Origin: Planctomycetales bacterium 71-10
Lineage (GTDB): Bacteria > Planctomycetota > Planctomycetia > Isosphaerales > Isosphaeraceae
Assembly: GCA_001898385.1 (NCBI GenBank)
Contig: MKTT01000050.1
Span: forward strand, 94,489 to 158,488
Direction: 5' to 3'
Length of the DNA stretch: 64,000 bases
Made by a program: the position numbers and the translations under genes. The notes beneath the pieces are model-generated. The model saw only the letters and a program-made list of their open reading frames with translations. It was not told the origin of the DNA and did not search any database. The stretch's first letter is position 1. The number at the start of each line of letters is the position of its first letter. Shown piece by piece: positions 1 to 8,513 of this stretch.

Positions 1-1
1 C

Positions 2-91
2 CTCGGGACCGAGGAGACTTGGTCCGGCATGCTCGTGTTGCATACGGGCGACCACCTCGTCGCCGAGGGGCCGCATGATCTAGATTCGTAG
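2..91 (+). CDS. C-terminal end of an unidentified protein (partial)
   Basis: The window opens inside a plus-strand frame that closes at a TAG at 89-91. The 29 visible residues (ending HDLDS) have ordinary protein composition, but the piece is too short to assign. The other two plus frames close only slightly earlier, so this is the most plausible reading rather than a proven gene. The upstream part lies outside the window. Confidence 0.35.
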   Translation, partial: LGTEETWSGMLVLHTGDHLVAEGPHDLDS

Positions 92-153
92 CACCCAGGC
101 ATCATGTGACGCACTGAGACTAAAAATGTCGACCGAGGACTCCGCCATGATGC

Positions 154-193
154 AAAAAGCCGACGCCCCGCCATAGATGGGGGGCGTCGGCTT
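154..193 (-). terminator. Rho-independent terminator of the lipoprotein gene
   Basis: A perfect 13-bp stem pairs 157-169 with 181-193 around an 11-nt loop. Read on the minus strand the hairpin runs straight into five Ts (154-158 on the plus strand are A). It lies 28 bp past the stop of the minus-strand lipoprotein gene at 222, exactly where an intrinsic terminator is expected. Confidence 0.85.
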
Positions 194-221
194 GATTGGA
201 TCGGGAGGGGCCGAATCGAGG

Positions 222-878
222 TCAGTGGGTCATGGTGGCGCCGGTGGCCGGGTTCACCGGCAGCGGGGCCGGCGGCGCGTCGATGGCCGGGGGGCCGGCG
301 CAACGGCGGAGGTGGTCCTTGTCGATGTAGACGACCTCGACCTTGTGATCGACGTGGTTGAACGGGATCGGGTAGTCGGCCCAGTACAGCTCGTCGTAGT
401 ACACCGTGCACTTGTAGTGGCAGTGGACGAGCTGGCAGGGGCCGGCCAGGGGATAGACCTTGCAGGGGTCGACCTTCTCGCCGATCTTCTCGATCAGGAA
501 GCGGACGTTGTTCCGCTGGGTCTCGTAGAAGACGGGCGAGCCGTTCTTGAACTTGGGGACCTTCTCCCAGACCTCTTCCTCGCTCGGGGGGTCGAGGCAG
601 GCGGCGGGGGCGAAGTCGCCGGGGATGGGGTCGAGGATCGGCACGCGGCCGTCGTGCTCCTCGCGCTCCATGTCCTCTTCGAGCCGCTGCGACTGCGAGG
701 CGAAGATCGGCCAGGCGAACGACCAGCCGGTGGGCCGCAGGGGAGAGATGTTGCGGAAGACGTACGAGAGGCCGCAGCCGACGTTCGTCGTGCAGAGCGC
801 GGCCGTCAGGGCACCCATGGCAAGGCCGCGAACCCAGCGCGGGGTCTTATGGCTCAGGTGCCGCGCGGATCGGAACAT
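222..878 (-). CDS. Putative lipoprotein of unknown function
   Basis: The product is 218 residues. I chose the ATG at 878 because GGAGGGG lies just upstream, although the frame stays open to 1148. The N-terminus has basic residues, then a hydrophobic stretch (about residues 17-34) ending NVGC, a plausible lipobox for lipid attachment, so a periplasmic or outer-membrane lipoprotein is inferred. The mature part is acidic with several Cys (CLDPP, DPCKVYP, GPCQLVHCHYKC) and many Tyr/His, and ends in a Pro/Ala-rich tail. I recognise no family. It appears monocistronic and has a clear terminator downstream. Confidence 0.75.
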   Translation of the reverse strand: MFRSARHLSHKTPRWVRGLAMGALTAALCTTNVGCGLSYVFRNISPLRPTGWSFAWPIFASQSQRLEEDMEREEHDGRVPILDPIPGDFAPAACLDPPSEEEVWEKVPKFKNGSPVFYETQRNNVRFLIEKIGEKVDPCKVYPLAGPCQLVHCHYKCTVYYDELYWADYPIPFNHVDHKVEVVYIDKDHLRRCAGPPAIDAPPAPLPVNPATGATMTH

Positions 879-1737
879 GGTCTTATCCCCTCCTTGGGAA
901 CTGCGCGAACACGCCGACGGGCGTTCCAGCCTCGCCGACCTACCGGCGCCGGGATCGCTATCCTGATATCGAGCGGAGCCGACCGATCGTTCCGGCGACT
1001 TCCTCATCGCGACCGGTCCATCTGGTCTTGTTATCGATCGCGGCCCGCGTCGCCTGTGAGGAATTTCCGGATTCCCCCGAGATTCCCTTGACGACCGCAA
1101 ATCCCGACCGACCCCCGACTCACGCCTTTCGTCCCGCATCATCGGCAAGTCCGGCCCCGCGACTTGGGCGGAAGTGGAACGCCGTCGTCGGCGACTATCG
1201 ATCGAGATCGGCGGGTCGGCCCGGCCTTCCGCTCAAGGGGATCGTCATCCGATCGATCCCGGGGGGCGACGCCCGGCGAATCTCGCTTCCCGCTCGGGAT
1301 ATTCCGGGCGTCATGCGGCCGATCGTGCGATGAATGCTGGCGCCTCGGAGGGAAATGAAAGGAATTTTGAACATCGACGTTAATGGAATTGACAAGTGGG
1401 AGAGTTTGCTTTACTTTCTGTCGCGGGATTGATTCGAAGAAGATCTCTCCCGATACAAGGAGGCCCAGACGTCCCGATTCGGGCTTCGACCTCGCACGAA
1501 ACGCGTCGAATCAAGGAATGATCGGTTTCGGTCGACCGGCCCACGTCCGGCACCTTGATCGTCCAAGAAGTCGGGAGCCCGGGGGGGCCTGTGTGGCACC
1601 CCTTTCCAGGGCGATCCGTCCCCGTATCCCGTCCCATTCCCAAGTTCGGCGACGAGCCTGTTGCGGGGCTGCTCGCAAGGAGTGGCGCCGCGCCCCCAGC
1701 GGACATCGGCCGGAATCCTGACAAGAGGAGTTCCACC
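879..1737. other. Long intergenic region without a supportable gene
   Basis: This 859-bp stretch separates the divergent lipoprotein and PEP-CTERM genes. Open frames here have arginine- and proline-rich, low-complexity translations and lack ribosome binding sites, so I take them as by-products of high GC. The only signal I see is a promoter-like sequence at 1389-1417. Confidence 0.5.
1389..1417 (+). promoter_or_regulatory. Possible sigma-70-type promoter upstream of the PEP-CTERM gene
   Basis: A consensus TTGACA (1389-1394) is followed after 17 bp by TACTTT (1412-1417), in a locally AT-richer patch of an otherwise GC-rich intergenic region. It would leave a leader of about 310 nt before the gene at 1738, which makes it less certain. 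Confidence 0.3.
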
Positions 1738-2229
1738 ATGAGTCGCGCCCGTCTCCTGCTCGCGGGTCTCCTGCTCTGTAGCCTCACCAACGCCGCGGAC
1801 GCCGCGAGCATCCTCATCTCCAGGGCGGAGCCCGGATCGACCCCCATCACCGACCTCTCGCCGTTCACGAGGGTCGGCAACTTCACCGAGACGTTCGAGA
1901 ACCTGCTGGGGGTCACGATGACCGACCTCCACCTCACGTTCTTCTACGCGACCGGCCAGCCCGACACCGACGGCGACGGGATCTTCGACAACAGCAAGAC
2001 GACGTTCGAGCGTTCCGGCTCGAGCCTCCAGTTCCTCACCGTGAACTTCCAGGGTGGGCCGGGCGTCCCCCCCGGCGGATTCTTCACCATCCAGACCACC
2101 GGGTTCGATCCCGACCTCGTCTTCACGATCACGCCGACGGTCCCGGAGCCTGGCAGCCTCGTCCTCTCCGCGTCCGGGCTCGCGGGGGCGGCCCTGCTCG
2201 GCCTGTCGAGGCGGCGGGCGCGGGCCTGA
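1738..2229 (+). CDS. PEP-CTERM sorting domain protein
   Basis: The product is 163 residues. The ATG at 1738 is preceded by GAGGAG and followed by a Sec signal peptide (about residues 1-23, cut after ADA or nearby). The body is a small domain rich in Thr/Phe with a DTDGDGIFD segment that could bind calcium. The C-terminus has the full tripartite sorting signal: VPEPGS, a hydrophobic helix, then RRRARA. Proteins of this kind are known to be processed by an exosortase and delivered to the cell envelope; no exosortase gene lies in this window. The ligand or role is unknown. Confidence 0.85.
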   Translation: MSRARLLLAGLLLCSLTNAADAASILISRAEPGSTPITDLSPFTRVGNFTETFENLLGVTMTDLHLTFFYATGQPDTDGDGIFDNSKTTFERSGSSLQFLTVNFQGGPGVPPGGFFTIQTTGFDPDLVFTITPTVPEPGSLVLSASGLAGAALLGLSRRRARA

Positions 2230-2301
2230 ATCGCGAGGGGACCGGCACGCGATCCCCGCGGGTCGCGTCGACTGACCCCCGGTGAACTGGGCCCGGGGGG
2301 G

Positions 2302-2331
2302 GGGCGGGCGGCGGATCTCAACCGCCCGCCC
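2302..2331. terminator. GC-rich hairpin between converging genes
   Basis: A perfect 10-bp stem (2302-2311 with 2322-2331) and a 10-nt loop lie between the PEP-CTERM gene and the convergent dehydratase gene, and overlap the dehydratase stop codon. No U-tract follows on either strand, so intrinsic termination is uncertain. Confidence 0.35.
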
Positions 2332-4309
2332 GTCCCATCGCCGCCAGGATCGCCTCCACGTCATAGACGCAGCCGCCCCAGACGCCGCCGGATGCCTCCT
2401 GCAGCGCGGCCCAGAGCCGGACGTCGTCGGGGAGGTCGGGATCCGGGGAGAGCCGGGGGTGGGGCGACCGTTCGGCCAGGAGTCGGGCGCCTCCCTCCGG
2501 GCCGACGTCGACGCCCTCGGGCCCGACCATGTCGATCGAGCCTTCGAGGCGGACGCGGTCGACGACGATGCGGATCAGGTCGCCGTCGCGGACCTTGCCG
2601 AGCGGGCCGCCGGCCAGGGCCTCCGGGCTGACGTGGCCGACGCACGCCCCGGTCGAGACGCCGGAGAACCGGGCGTCGGTCAGGACGGCGACCTCCTTGC
2701 CGAACGGCAGGAATTTCAGGGCCGACGTGACCTGGTAGATCTCCTCCATCCCGGCCCCCAGCGGGCCGCGGCCGATCAGGACCACGACGTCGCCGGCCTT
2801 CACCGGGACCTCGGCCTGGCCCTTGATGGCCGCGACGGCGTCGTGCTCGCGCGTGAACACCCGCGCCGGGCCGAGCTTCCGATACACGCCGTCGGCGTCG
2901 ACGACCGTCGGGTCGATGGCCGTGCTCTTGATGACCGAGCCGTGCGGCGCGAGGTTGCCCCGCGGGAACGTCACCGTGCTGGTCAGGCCCCGCTCGCGGG
3001 CCCGCGCGGGGCTCATGATCACGTCGTCCGGGTCGACGCCGTCTTCCTTATAGAGGCGGTCGCGCGACCGCCTCCGGCGCTCGCTCGTCTCCCACCAGTC
3101 GAGCAGGCGGCCGAGCGTGGTCCCGGAGGCCGTGAGGGCGGATTCGTCGAGCAGGCCCAGGCCCCGCAGGTGCAGCATCGCCTCCGGCACGCCCCCGGCG
3201 AGGAAGACGCGGACGGTGGGGTGCGGCACGGGGCCGTTGGGGAGGACGCTCACCAGCCGCGGGACCTTGATATTGATCTCGTGCCAGTCGACGACGTCCG
3301 GCCGCCGCAGCCCGGCGGCGTGGGCGATCGCCGGGATGTGGAGCAGCAGGTTCGTCGAGCCGCCGAACGCCGCGTGGACGATCATCGCGTTCCGGATCGC
3401 GGCGTCCGTCAGGACCTTGTTCGAGGTCGCGCCGCGGCGGGCCAACTCGACGAGCGCCCGCGCCGAGCGCCGGGCCATGTCCAGCCACACCGGCTGTCCC
3501 GAAGGGGCGAGGGCCGAGTGGGGGAGCGACATGCCCAGGGCCTCGGCGACCACCTGGGCCGTCGCGGCCGTGCCGAGGAACTGGCAGCCGCCGCCGGGCG
3601 TGGCGCAGGCGCGGCAGCCGTAGTCGGCGGCCGTCTCGACGTCGATCTCGCCGTGGGCGTAGCGGGCCCCGATGGTCTGGATCTTCCCCGCGTCCTCGCC
3701 GGAGCGCGGCGGCAAGGTCACCCCCCCCGGCACGAGGACCGACGGCAGCCGCGGCGAGCCCGCCAGGGCCAGCATCATCGCCGGCAAACCTTTGTCGCAG
3801 GTGGCCACGCCGAGCACCCCCTTGCGGAGCGGCAGCGAGCGGATCAGGCGGCGGAAGACGACGGCCGCGTCGTTGCGGTAGGGGAGGCTGTCCATCATCC
3901 CCGTCGTCCCCTGCGAACGACCGTCGCAGGGGTCGGAGACCATCGCGGCGAACGGGACGGCCCCCCGCCGCTTGAACTCCTCGGCCGCCGCCTTCACCAG
4001 CAGGCCGATCTCCCAGTGGCCCGTGTGATACCCCAGCGCGATCGGCGAGCCGTCCTCGGCGCGCAGGCCCCCCTGCGTGCTGAGGATCAGGAACGGATCG
4101 CGGGCGACGTCGGAGGGCTTCCAGCCCATCCCCGCGTTCTGAGACAGCCCGAACAGGTCGCCCGAGGGCCAGATGCGGAGCATCTCGTCCGTCAGCGGCA
4201 GCTCGCCCTCGGGGCCCTCGGCGCTCGTGGCGACGGCGTCCCAGTCGACGTCGGGGGAATCGACGAGGCTTCGCCAATCGGGGACTTCGGGCGGTTCGGA
4301 GATGGGCAT
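2318..4309 (-). CDS. yjhG: YjhG/YagF-type dehydratase (D-xylonate dehydratase family)
   Basis: The product is 663 residues, close to the ~655 typical of YjhG/YagF, a branch of the IlvD/Edd Fe-S dehydratases that converts D-xylonate to 2-keto-3-deoxy-xylonate. Family blocks are easy to read: [31 protein letters not shown] (Cys128), [10 protein letters not shown] (Cys171) and a later Cys-rich [15 protein letters not shown]; these include the Fe-S ligands. The C-terminal half has the usual [20 protein letters not shown] block. The ATG at 4309 matches the family N-terminus; the frame is open further upstream but without homology. The gene stands alone, and the exact sugar-acid substrate cannot be fixed from sequence. 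Confidence 0.93.
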   Translation of the reverse strand: MPISEPPEVPDWRSLVDSPDVDWDAVATSAEGPEGELPLTDEMLRIWPSGDLFGLSQNAGMGWKPSDVARDPFLILSTQGGLRAEDGSPIALGYHTGHWEIGLLVKAAAEEFKRRGAVPFAAMVSDPCDGRSQGTTGMMDSLPYRNDAAVVFRRLIRSLPLRKGVLGVATCDKGLPAMMLALAGSPRLPSVLVPGGVTLPPRSGEDAGKIQTIGARYAHGEIDVETAADYGCRACATPGGGCQFLGTAATAQVVAEALGMSLPHSALAPSGQPVWLDMARRSARALVELARRGATSNKVLTDAAIRNAMIVHAAFGGSTNLLLHIPAIAHAAGLRRPDVVDWHEINIKVPRLVSVLPNGPVPHPTVRVFLAGGVPEAMLHLRGLGLLDESALTASGTTLGRLLDWWETSERRRRSRDRLYKEDGVDPDDVIMSPARARERGLTSTVTFPRGNLAPHGSVIKSTAIDPTVVDADGVYRKLGPARVFTREHDAVAAIKGQAEVPVKAGDVVVLIGRGPLGAGMEEIYQVTSALKFLPFGKEVAVLTDARFSGVSTGACVGHVSPEALAGGPLGKVRDGDLIRIVVDRVRLEGSIDMVGPEGVDVGPEGGARLLAERSPHPRLSPDPDLPDDVRLWAALQEASGGVWGGCVYDVEAILAAMGRAGG

Positions 4310-4420
4310 CGATGGGCTCGATTCGGGGTGGTGTCGCGGGCGGTTCCGGAACGGTATCGATACCGCGTCCGCGCGCCGTCGGCAAGCCTCCGCCCGCGGC
4401 GGGGCGCCTTCGGGATTCGG

Positions 4421-4612
4421 CATCATAACGACCTTCCCCCCTGGCGGGGGAAGGTGGCCCGAAGGGCCGGATGAGGGGGAAGACGAGCCAGACGGCCGTC
4501 GGGATCCCGAGCCGGTCGGGCGGGCCCTCGAATCCCGACGGCTCCCGTGCTTCGCGTCCCCCTCATCTGACGCCTTCGGCGTCCGTCTTCCCCCGCGAGG
4601 GGGGAAGACGTC
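4421..4612 (+). repeat. Structured palindromic repeat, copy 1
   Basis: This is one of five ~192-bp elements in the window. In order it holds the left end CATCATAACG, hairpin A (CTTCCCCC/GGGGGAAG), hairpin B (GGCCC GAA GGGCC), stem strand C (GATGAGGGGGA), a variable middle, the complementary strand C' (TCCCCCTCATC), hairpin D (GACGCC TTC GGCGTC, with one change here) and hairpin E (CTTCCCCC/GGGGGGAAG), ending GACGTC. It lies 5' of the dehydratase gene and 3' of the small minus-strand gene at 4649. Confidence 0.9.
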
Positions 4613-4648
4613 CCTGCCTAAATCCCGAACGTATTCCGCCCGCGGCCT

Positions 4649-4936
4649 TCACGGCCCGACGGGCGGCCGGGGGACGACGCGCAGCCCGGCCTTGTCCAGC
4701 CGGCTGAGCAGGACGGGCCAGTGGCGGGCGAAGCTGCGGGCGTCCATCGTGTGCGAGCATTCGATGGTCGCGCGGTCGAACCGGCCCGTCACCCGGGCCC
4801 CTCCCGGGGCGCGGAAGAGGGCCCGGCGCACGGCCGAGACGCTGGGCGCGGCGACGTAGAATCGCATCCGCGCCGCGGCGTCCTCCGCGATCGCCCCTTC
4901 GTCCGTCGCGCGCGAGTTGTTACCCTGGATGTCCAT
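4649..4936 (-). CDS. Hypothetical protein, 95 residues
   Basis: The product is a 95-residue basic protein with no Cys-rich motif, signal peptide or membrane segment. Its core (MRFYVAAPSVSAVRRALF... then a C-terminal FARHWPVLLSRLDKAGLRVV) looks like a folded alpha/beta domain, and codon use is like real genes here. The start is uncertain: ATG 4936 and ATG 4867 are both possible, neither with a strong ribosome binding site. It is divergent from the DUF971 gene, 58 bp away, so both promoters must be packed into that gap. I do not recognise the family. Confidence 0.5.
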   Translation of the reverse strand: MDIQGNNSRATDEGAIAEDAAARMRFYVAAPSVSAVRRALFRAPGGARVTGRFDRATIECSHTMDARSFARHWPVLLSRLDKAGLRVVPRPPVGP

Positions 4937-4994
4937 GATCGCGGCCCCGCCGGCGTGCCGGCGTCGGAGTTTGGTCCCGGAAGACGACGGTATC

Positions 4995-5306
4995 ATGATC
5001 GACCCTCCCAGCAACATCAGGGCCCACCAGGCCGAGCAGGTCCTCGAAATCACCTGGCCCGACGGCGCCGCCGACCGGCTCCCGTACCGCGCCCTCCGCG
5101 CCGAGTGCCCCTGCGCGAGCTGCCAGGACGAGTGGACCGGCGAGCGGATCATCCAGGTGGAGCACGTCCGCGAGGATATCAAGCTGGAGGGCCTGGAGAT
5201 GGTCGGCACCTACGCGATCCAGCCCACCTGGAGCGACGGCCACTCCACCGGCATCTACACCTGGGAACTGCTCCGCAAGGCCGCCGCCGATCTCCCGAAG
5301 CCGTGA
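4995..5306 (+). CDS. DUF971 domain protein
   Basis: The product is 103 residues. The sequence LEITWPDGAADRLPYRALRAECPCASCQDEW is typical of DUF971, the small domain related to the N-terminus of gamma-butyrobetaine hydroxylase, where conserved Cys residues can bind metal; in bacteria such proteins are often linked to Fe-S or Mrp-type genes. Here the CPCASC cluster lies at about residues 40-45. The ATG at 4995 gives the family length. Its stop overlaps the GTG start of the downstream glycosyltransferase (GTGA), so the two are translationally coupled, although no functional link is obvious. Confidence 0.85.
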   Translation: MIDPPSNIRAHQAEQVLEITWPDGAADRLPYRALRAECPCASCQDEWTGERIIQVEHVREDIKLEGLEMVGTYAIQPTWSDGHSTGIYTWELLRKAAADLPKP

Positions 5307-6262
5307 CCGCGCCCGTCCTCACCGTCGCGATCCCCACCTTCAACGGCGCGGCCCACCTGGCCGAGGCGCTGGGGGGGATCCTCGCCCAGCGAGCCGCCGC
5401 GTTCGACCTCCTGGTCTGCGACGACCGTTCGGACGACGCGACGGTCGCGATGGTTCGCGATCGGGCCGGGGATCGGGCCCGGATCGAGGTGAATCCGGAG
5501 CGCCTCGGCCTGGCCGGCAACTGGAACCGCTGCGTCGCGCTCGCCCGGACGCCCTGGGTCGCCGTCTTCCACCAGGACGACGTGATGCGCCCCGGCGACC
5601 TGGCCCGGCGCCTGGACGCCCTCGCCCGGCCGGGCGGCGACGGCCTCGGGCTGCTCGCCGGGCCGGCCGACGTCGTCGACGGTTCGGGCCGGGTTGTGCC
5701 GCCGACGATCATCGAGTACGGGGGGATCGCCGACGAGGGCCCGGCCGGCGTCGTCGACTTCGCCCCCGGCGCGTTTTCGGGACGGCTGGCGGCGTCGAAC
5801 GTCCTGCGCTGCTCGGCCGTGACGACGAGCCGGCGGGCCCACGAGATCCTCGGCGGGTTCGACCCGGCCTGGCGCTACGTCGTCGACTGGGAGTTCTGGC
5901 TCCGCGCGGCCGACCGCTTCGGTGTGCGCTGGATCGTCGGCGAGCCGCTCGTCTCCGTGCGATGGCACGCGGGGAGCGAGACCCACCGCTTCAAGCACGG
6001 CCTGGACGACCTTGAGGAGAGTGCGCGGCTGCTGGCCCGTCGCGGGGTTCGGCCCGGCCGCCGGCTCGCCCGCGCGTACCTCAATCGGGCCCACGAGGCC
6101 CTGAACGCCGGCCGCGTCGACCTGGCCCGCGCGGCGCTGGCGCGGGCCTGGCGCACGTCACCCGCGGCGACGGCCTCGGCCCTGGCCGACCCCCGGCTCG
6201 GGCTCCCGATGGGGCTGCTCGCCCTCGCCCCCCGCCTCGCCCGACGCCGCTGGGGCCGCTGA
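5303..6262 (+). CDS. Family 2 glycosyltransferase
   Basis: The product is 319 residues. The N-terminal GT-A domain is clear: [30 protein letters not shown], then [13 protein letters not shown] with the metal-binding acidic pair, and [10 protein letters not shown] followed by VVDWEFWLR, the usual acceptor-site region. It would transfer a sugar from a nucleotide-sugar to a glycan or lipid at the cytoplasmic membrane face. The C-terminal ~90 residues are Arg/Ala-rich and helical. The GTG at 5303 overlaps the upstream stop. The last 105 bp overlap, antisense, the end of the Rrf2 regulator gene, which is unusual. The substrate is unknown. Confidence 0.85.
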   Translation: MTAPVLTVAIPTFNGAAHLAEALGGILAQRAAAFDLLVCDDRSDDATVAMVRDRAGDRARIEVNPERLGLAGNWNRCVALARTPWVAVFHQDDVMRPGDLARRLDALARPGGDGLGLLAGPADVVDGSGRVVPPTIIEYGGIADEGPAGVVDFAPGAFSGRLAASNVLRCSAVTTSRRAHEILGGFDPAWRYVVDWEFWLRAADRFGVRWIVGEPLVSVRWHAGSETHRFKHGLDDLEESARLLARRGVRPGRRLARAYLNRAHEALNAGRVDLARAALARAWRTSPAATASALADPRLGLPMGLLALAPRLARRRWGR

Positions 6263-6685
6263 CGCGGCCAGGTCGCAGAGCGGGATGATCGGGCTGGTCG
6301 ACTCCAGCAGGTCCTTCAAGCTCACGCGGCGGAAGGCTTCCTGCATCGTCTCGTACGCCCGGTCCAGCTCGCGATGCAGCGGGCAGAGCGACGTGTGCGA
6401 CGGCAGGCCGAGCGGGCAATGCTCGATCCGCTCGATCGGCGCGACGGCGTTCACCACGTCCAGGATCGTCACCTCGCCGGCCGGGCGGGCCAGCTCGTGG
6501 CCGCCGCCGGGGCCCGGCTTCGACGTCAGCAGACCGGCCGTCGCCAGGTCGCGCAGCACCCGGTTCAGGTACGACCGCGGCACCTTCGTCCGCTCCGCCA
6601 GCAGGTCGGCCGACGCCGGGGACCCCGCCGTCCCCGCCAGGCAGACCGCCGCTCGCAGTGCATACTCCGCCGTCTTCGGGATCAT
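6158..6685 (-). CDS. Rrf2 family transcriptional regulator (NsrR-like)
   Basis: The product is 175 residues. An N-terminal winged helix ([13 protein letters not shown]...[19 protein letters not shown]) is followed by the Rrf2 [11 protein letters not shown] wing. Cys90, Cys101 and Cys137 are present; Rrf2 sensors such as NsrR and IscR use three Cys in this region for an Fe-S cluster, but the third here is farther away than usual. The gene diverges from hmp, the classic NsrR target, which supports a nitric-oxide or redox sensing role (inference). The protein is longer than the usual 140-160 residues, and its C-terminal tail (Gly/Arg-rich) is encoded antisense to the glycosyltransferase gene. 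Confidence 0.88.
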   Translation of the reverse strand: MIPKTAEYALRAAVCLAGTAGSPASADLLAERTKVPRSYLNRVLRDLATAGLLTSKPGPGGGHELARPAGEVTILDVVNAVAPIERIEHCPLGLPSHTSLCPLHRELDRAYETMQEAFRRVSLKDLLESTSPIIPLCDLAASAAPAASGEAGGEGEQPHREPEPGVGQGRGRRRG

Positions 6686-6711
6686 CGAGCCACCGTTCCG
6701 ATTCCTGTACC

Positions 6712-6739
6712 TTGACGTCCAGGATTCATTCTGTACATT
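6712..6739 (+). promoter_or_regulatory. Promoter of hmp
   Basis: TTGACG (6712-6717), a 16-bp spacer and TACATT (6734-6739) form a good promoter in the 91-bp gap between the Rrf2 gene and hmp. It is in an AT-richer patch and places transcription start about 30 bp before the hmp ATG. Confidence 0.55.
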
Positions 6740-6755
6740 GAGATGTGGATTTCAA
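6738..6755. promoter_or_regulatory. Candidate Rrf2 operator
   Basis: The imperfect inverted repeat TTGAGAT-GTGG-ATTTCAA (6738-6744 and 6749-6755, six of seven positions paired) overlaps the end of the -10 and the expected start site of the hmp promoter. A repressor bound here would block hmp. Assignment to the neighbouring Rrf2 protein is inference from position. Confidence 0.4.
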
Positions 6756-6776
6756 GCCTTCCCCGGAGGACCCGCG

Positions 6777-8015
6777 ATGCTCCGCCCCGAGACGATCGAG
6801 ATCATCAAGAGCCTGACGCCGGTCGTGGCCGCGAACGCCGAGGCGATCACGAGCAAATTCTACCCCCGGATGTTCGCCGGCGACCCGGCGGTGAAGGCGT
6901 ATTTCAACCAGGCGCACCAGTTCTCCGGGGGGCAGCAGAGGGCGCTGGCGGGTGCCATTTGCGCGTATTTCGCCCACATCGACAACCCCGCGGTCCTGGC
7001 GCCGGCGATCGAGCTGATCGCGCAGAAGCACTGCTCGCTGGGGATCCTGCCGGAGCATTATCCCATCGTCGGCAAGCACTTGCTGGCGGCGATCAAGGAC
7101 GTGATGGGCGACGCGGCGACCGACGAGATCCTGGGGGCGATCGGGGAGGCGTACGGCTTCCTGGCCGACGTCTGCATCGCCCGCGAGGCCGACATCTATC
7201 GCGAGCAGCGCGAGGCCTTGGGGGGCTGGAACGGGTATCGCAAGTTCGTGGTCGACCGGAAGGTCCCGGAGAGCGACGTGGTGACGTCCCTCTACCTGGT
7301 CCCGGCCGACGGCGGCCCGCTGCCGGGCTATCGCGCGGGGCAGTACGTCACGGTCCGCGTCGACCTGCCGGAGACGCCGACCTCGCCGCGGAACTACAGC
7401 CTCTCCGACCGGCCGGGCCTCGACTACTACCGCATCAGCGTGAAGCGCGAGCCGGCGCTCGCGGCGGGGGCGCCCGGCGGGCTGATCTCGAACCACCTCC
7501 ACGACGTCGTCCTCGCGGGCGAGGAGCTGGAGGTCGGCCCGCCGTGCGGCGAGTTCTTCATCGCCCCCGAGGCCGGCGACGGGCCGGTCGTCCTGCTGGC
7601 CGGCGGGATCGGCGTGACGCCGCTGCTGGCCATGGCCAAGGATCTCGCCCACCGCGACCCGGGCCGCGAGGTGTTCTTCCTGCACGCCGCGCGGAACAGC
7701 CTCATCCAGCCGTTCGCCGACGAACTCCGCGCCCTGGCGGCGGGCTCCAATGGCGACGTCCACGTCCGGTTCGACCAGCCGCTCGCCGACGACTTCGAGG
7801 CGGCCCGTTGCCATTCCGTGGGCCTGATCGACGCCGACTTCCTCCGCTCCTGGGCCCCCTGCGACCGTGCCTCGTTCTACTTCTGCGGCCCCAAGCCGTT
7901 CATGCAGTCGGCCTACTCGGCCCTCAAGGACCTGGACGTCGACGACGCCCGGATCCGCTTCGAGTTCTTCGGGCCGAGGCAGGAGATCCTGGCCGCCACG
8001 CCGGCGTCGGCCTGA
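6777..8015 (+). CDS. hmp: Flavohemoprotein, nitric oxide dioxygenase
   Basis: The product is 412 residues, full length for Hmp, which oxidises nitric oxide to nitrate with O2 and NAD(P)H in the cytoplasm. The globin domain (about 1-140) has Tyr29 and Gln53 on the distal side and the proximal heme ligand His85 in KHCSLGI. The reductase domain follows, with PRNYSLSD for FAD and [14 protein letters not shown] for NAD(P)H, ending with the [10 protein letters not shown] and RFEFFGP blocks. The ATG at 6777 has GGAGGA 7 bp upstream. It is divergent from the Rrf2 regulator, a standard arrangement for NO-inducible control. Confidence 0.96.
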   Translation: MLRPETIEIIKSLTPVVAANAEAITSKFYPRMFAGDPAVKAYFNQAHQFSGGQQRALAGAICAYFAHIDNPAVLAPAIELIAQKHCSLGILPEHYPIVGKHLLAAIKDVMGDAATDEILGAIGEAYGFLADVCIAREADIYREQREALGGWNGYRKFVVDRKVPESDVVTSLYLVPADGGPLPGYRAGQYVTVRVDLPETPTSPRNYSLSDRPGLDYYRISVKREPALAAGAPGGLISNHLHDVVLAGEELEVGPPCGEFFIAPEAGDGPVVLLAGGIGVTPLLAMAKDLAHRDPGREVFFLHAARNSLIQPFADELRALAAGSNGDVHVRFDQPLADDFEAARCHSVGLIDADFLRSWAPCDRASFYFCGPKPFMQSAYSALKDLDVDDARIRFEFFGPRQEILAATPASA

Positions 8016-8030
8016 CGCCGATCGTGGTGC

Positions 8031-8513
8031 TCAGCGCCCGATCGCCCGCGCGAGGCGGTCGAGCGCGCCGCCGGGGGCCTCGATCCGCATCGAGCGGCGC
8101 GAGGCCCCGCGGGGATCGATGCGGATCCACCAGGCGTCCGGCGGCAGGGAATCGGGGACCAGGTCGGCCCACTCGACGAGGCAGACGCCGCCGGCCGACC
8201 AGTAGTCGGCCGGCCCCAGGTCTTCGAAGGCCGCGGGGGAGGGGAGCCGGTAGGCGTCGAAGTGGAAGACGGGGACCTCTCCCTCGTATTCGTGGATGAG
8301 GACGAAGGTCGGGCTGGCGATGGCGGCCGGGTCGACGCCCAGCGACTCGGCGATCGCCCGCGACAGCCGCGTCTTCCCCGCGCCCAGCGGGCCGACCAGG
8401 CCGACGACCGTGTCGGGGGCGACCGCCTCGGCGATCGCGCGGCCCAGGGCTTCGGTCTCGGCCTCGCCGTCGACTTCGACGGTCAGCGCGGCGGCCTCGC
8501 GGCGGACGTTCAT
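8031..8513 (-). CDS. tsaE: tRNA threonylcarbamoyladenosine ATPase TsaE
   Basis: The product is 160 residues. TsaE is the small ATPase that works with TsaB and TsaD to make t6A37 in ANN-decoding tRNAs. The Walker A loop GPLGAGKTRLSRAIAE lies around residues 40-55, followed by ASPTFVLIHEYEG, FHFDAYRL and VCLVEWADLVPDSLP, all standard TsaE blocks. It is the last gene of a tightly packed minus-strand operon; its ATG overlaps the TGA of thiL (ATGA). The C-terminal ~30 residues are basic. It converges with hmp, leaving only 15 bp between stops. Confidence 0.95.
   Translation of the reverse strand: MNVRREAAALTVEVDGEAETEALGRAIAEAVAPDTVVGLVGPLGAGKTRLSRAIAESLGVDPAAIASPTFVLIHEYEGEVPVFHFDAYRLPSPAAFEDLGPADYWSAGGVCLVEWADLVPDSLPPDAWWIRIDPRGASRRSMRIEAPGGALDRLARAIGR

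Noticed and set aside
4309..4648. Longer N-terminus of the dehydratase extending into repeat copy 1
   Set aside because: Extra residues upstream of ATG 4309 are Arg/Pro-rich, do not match the family start and would run toward the repeat element.
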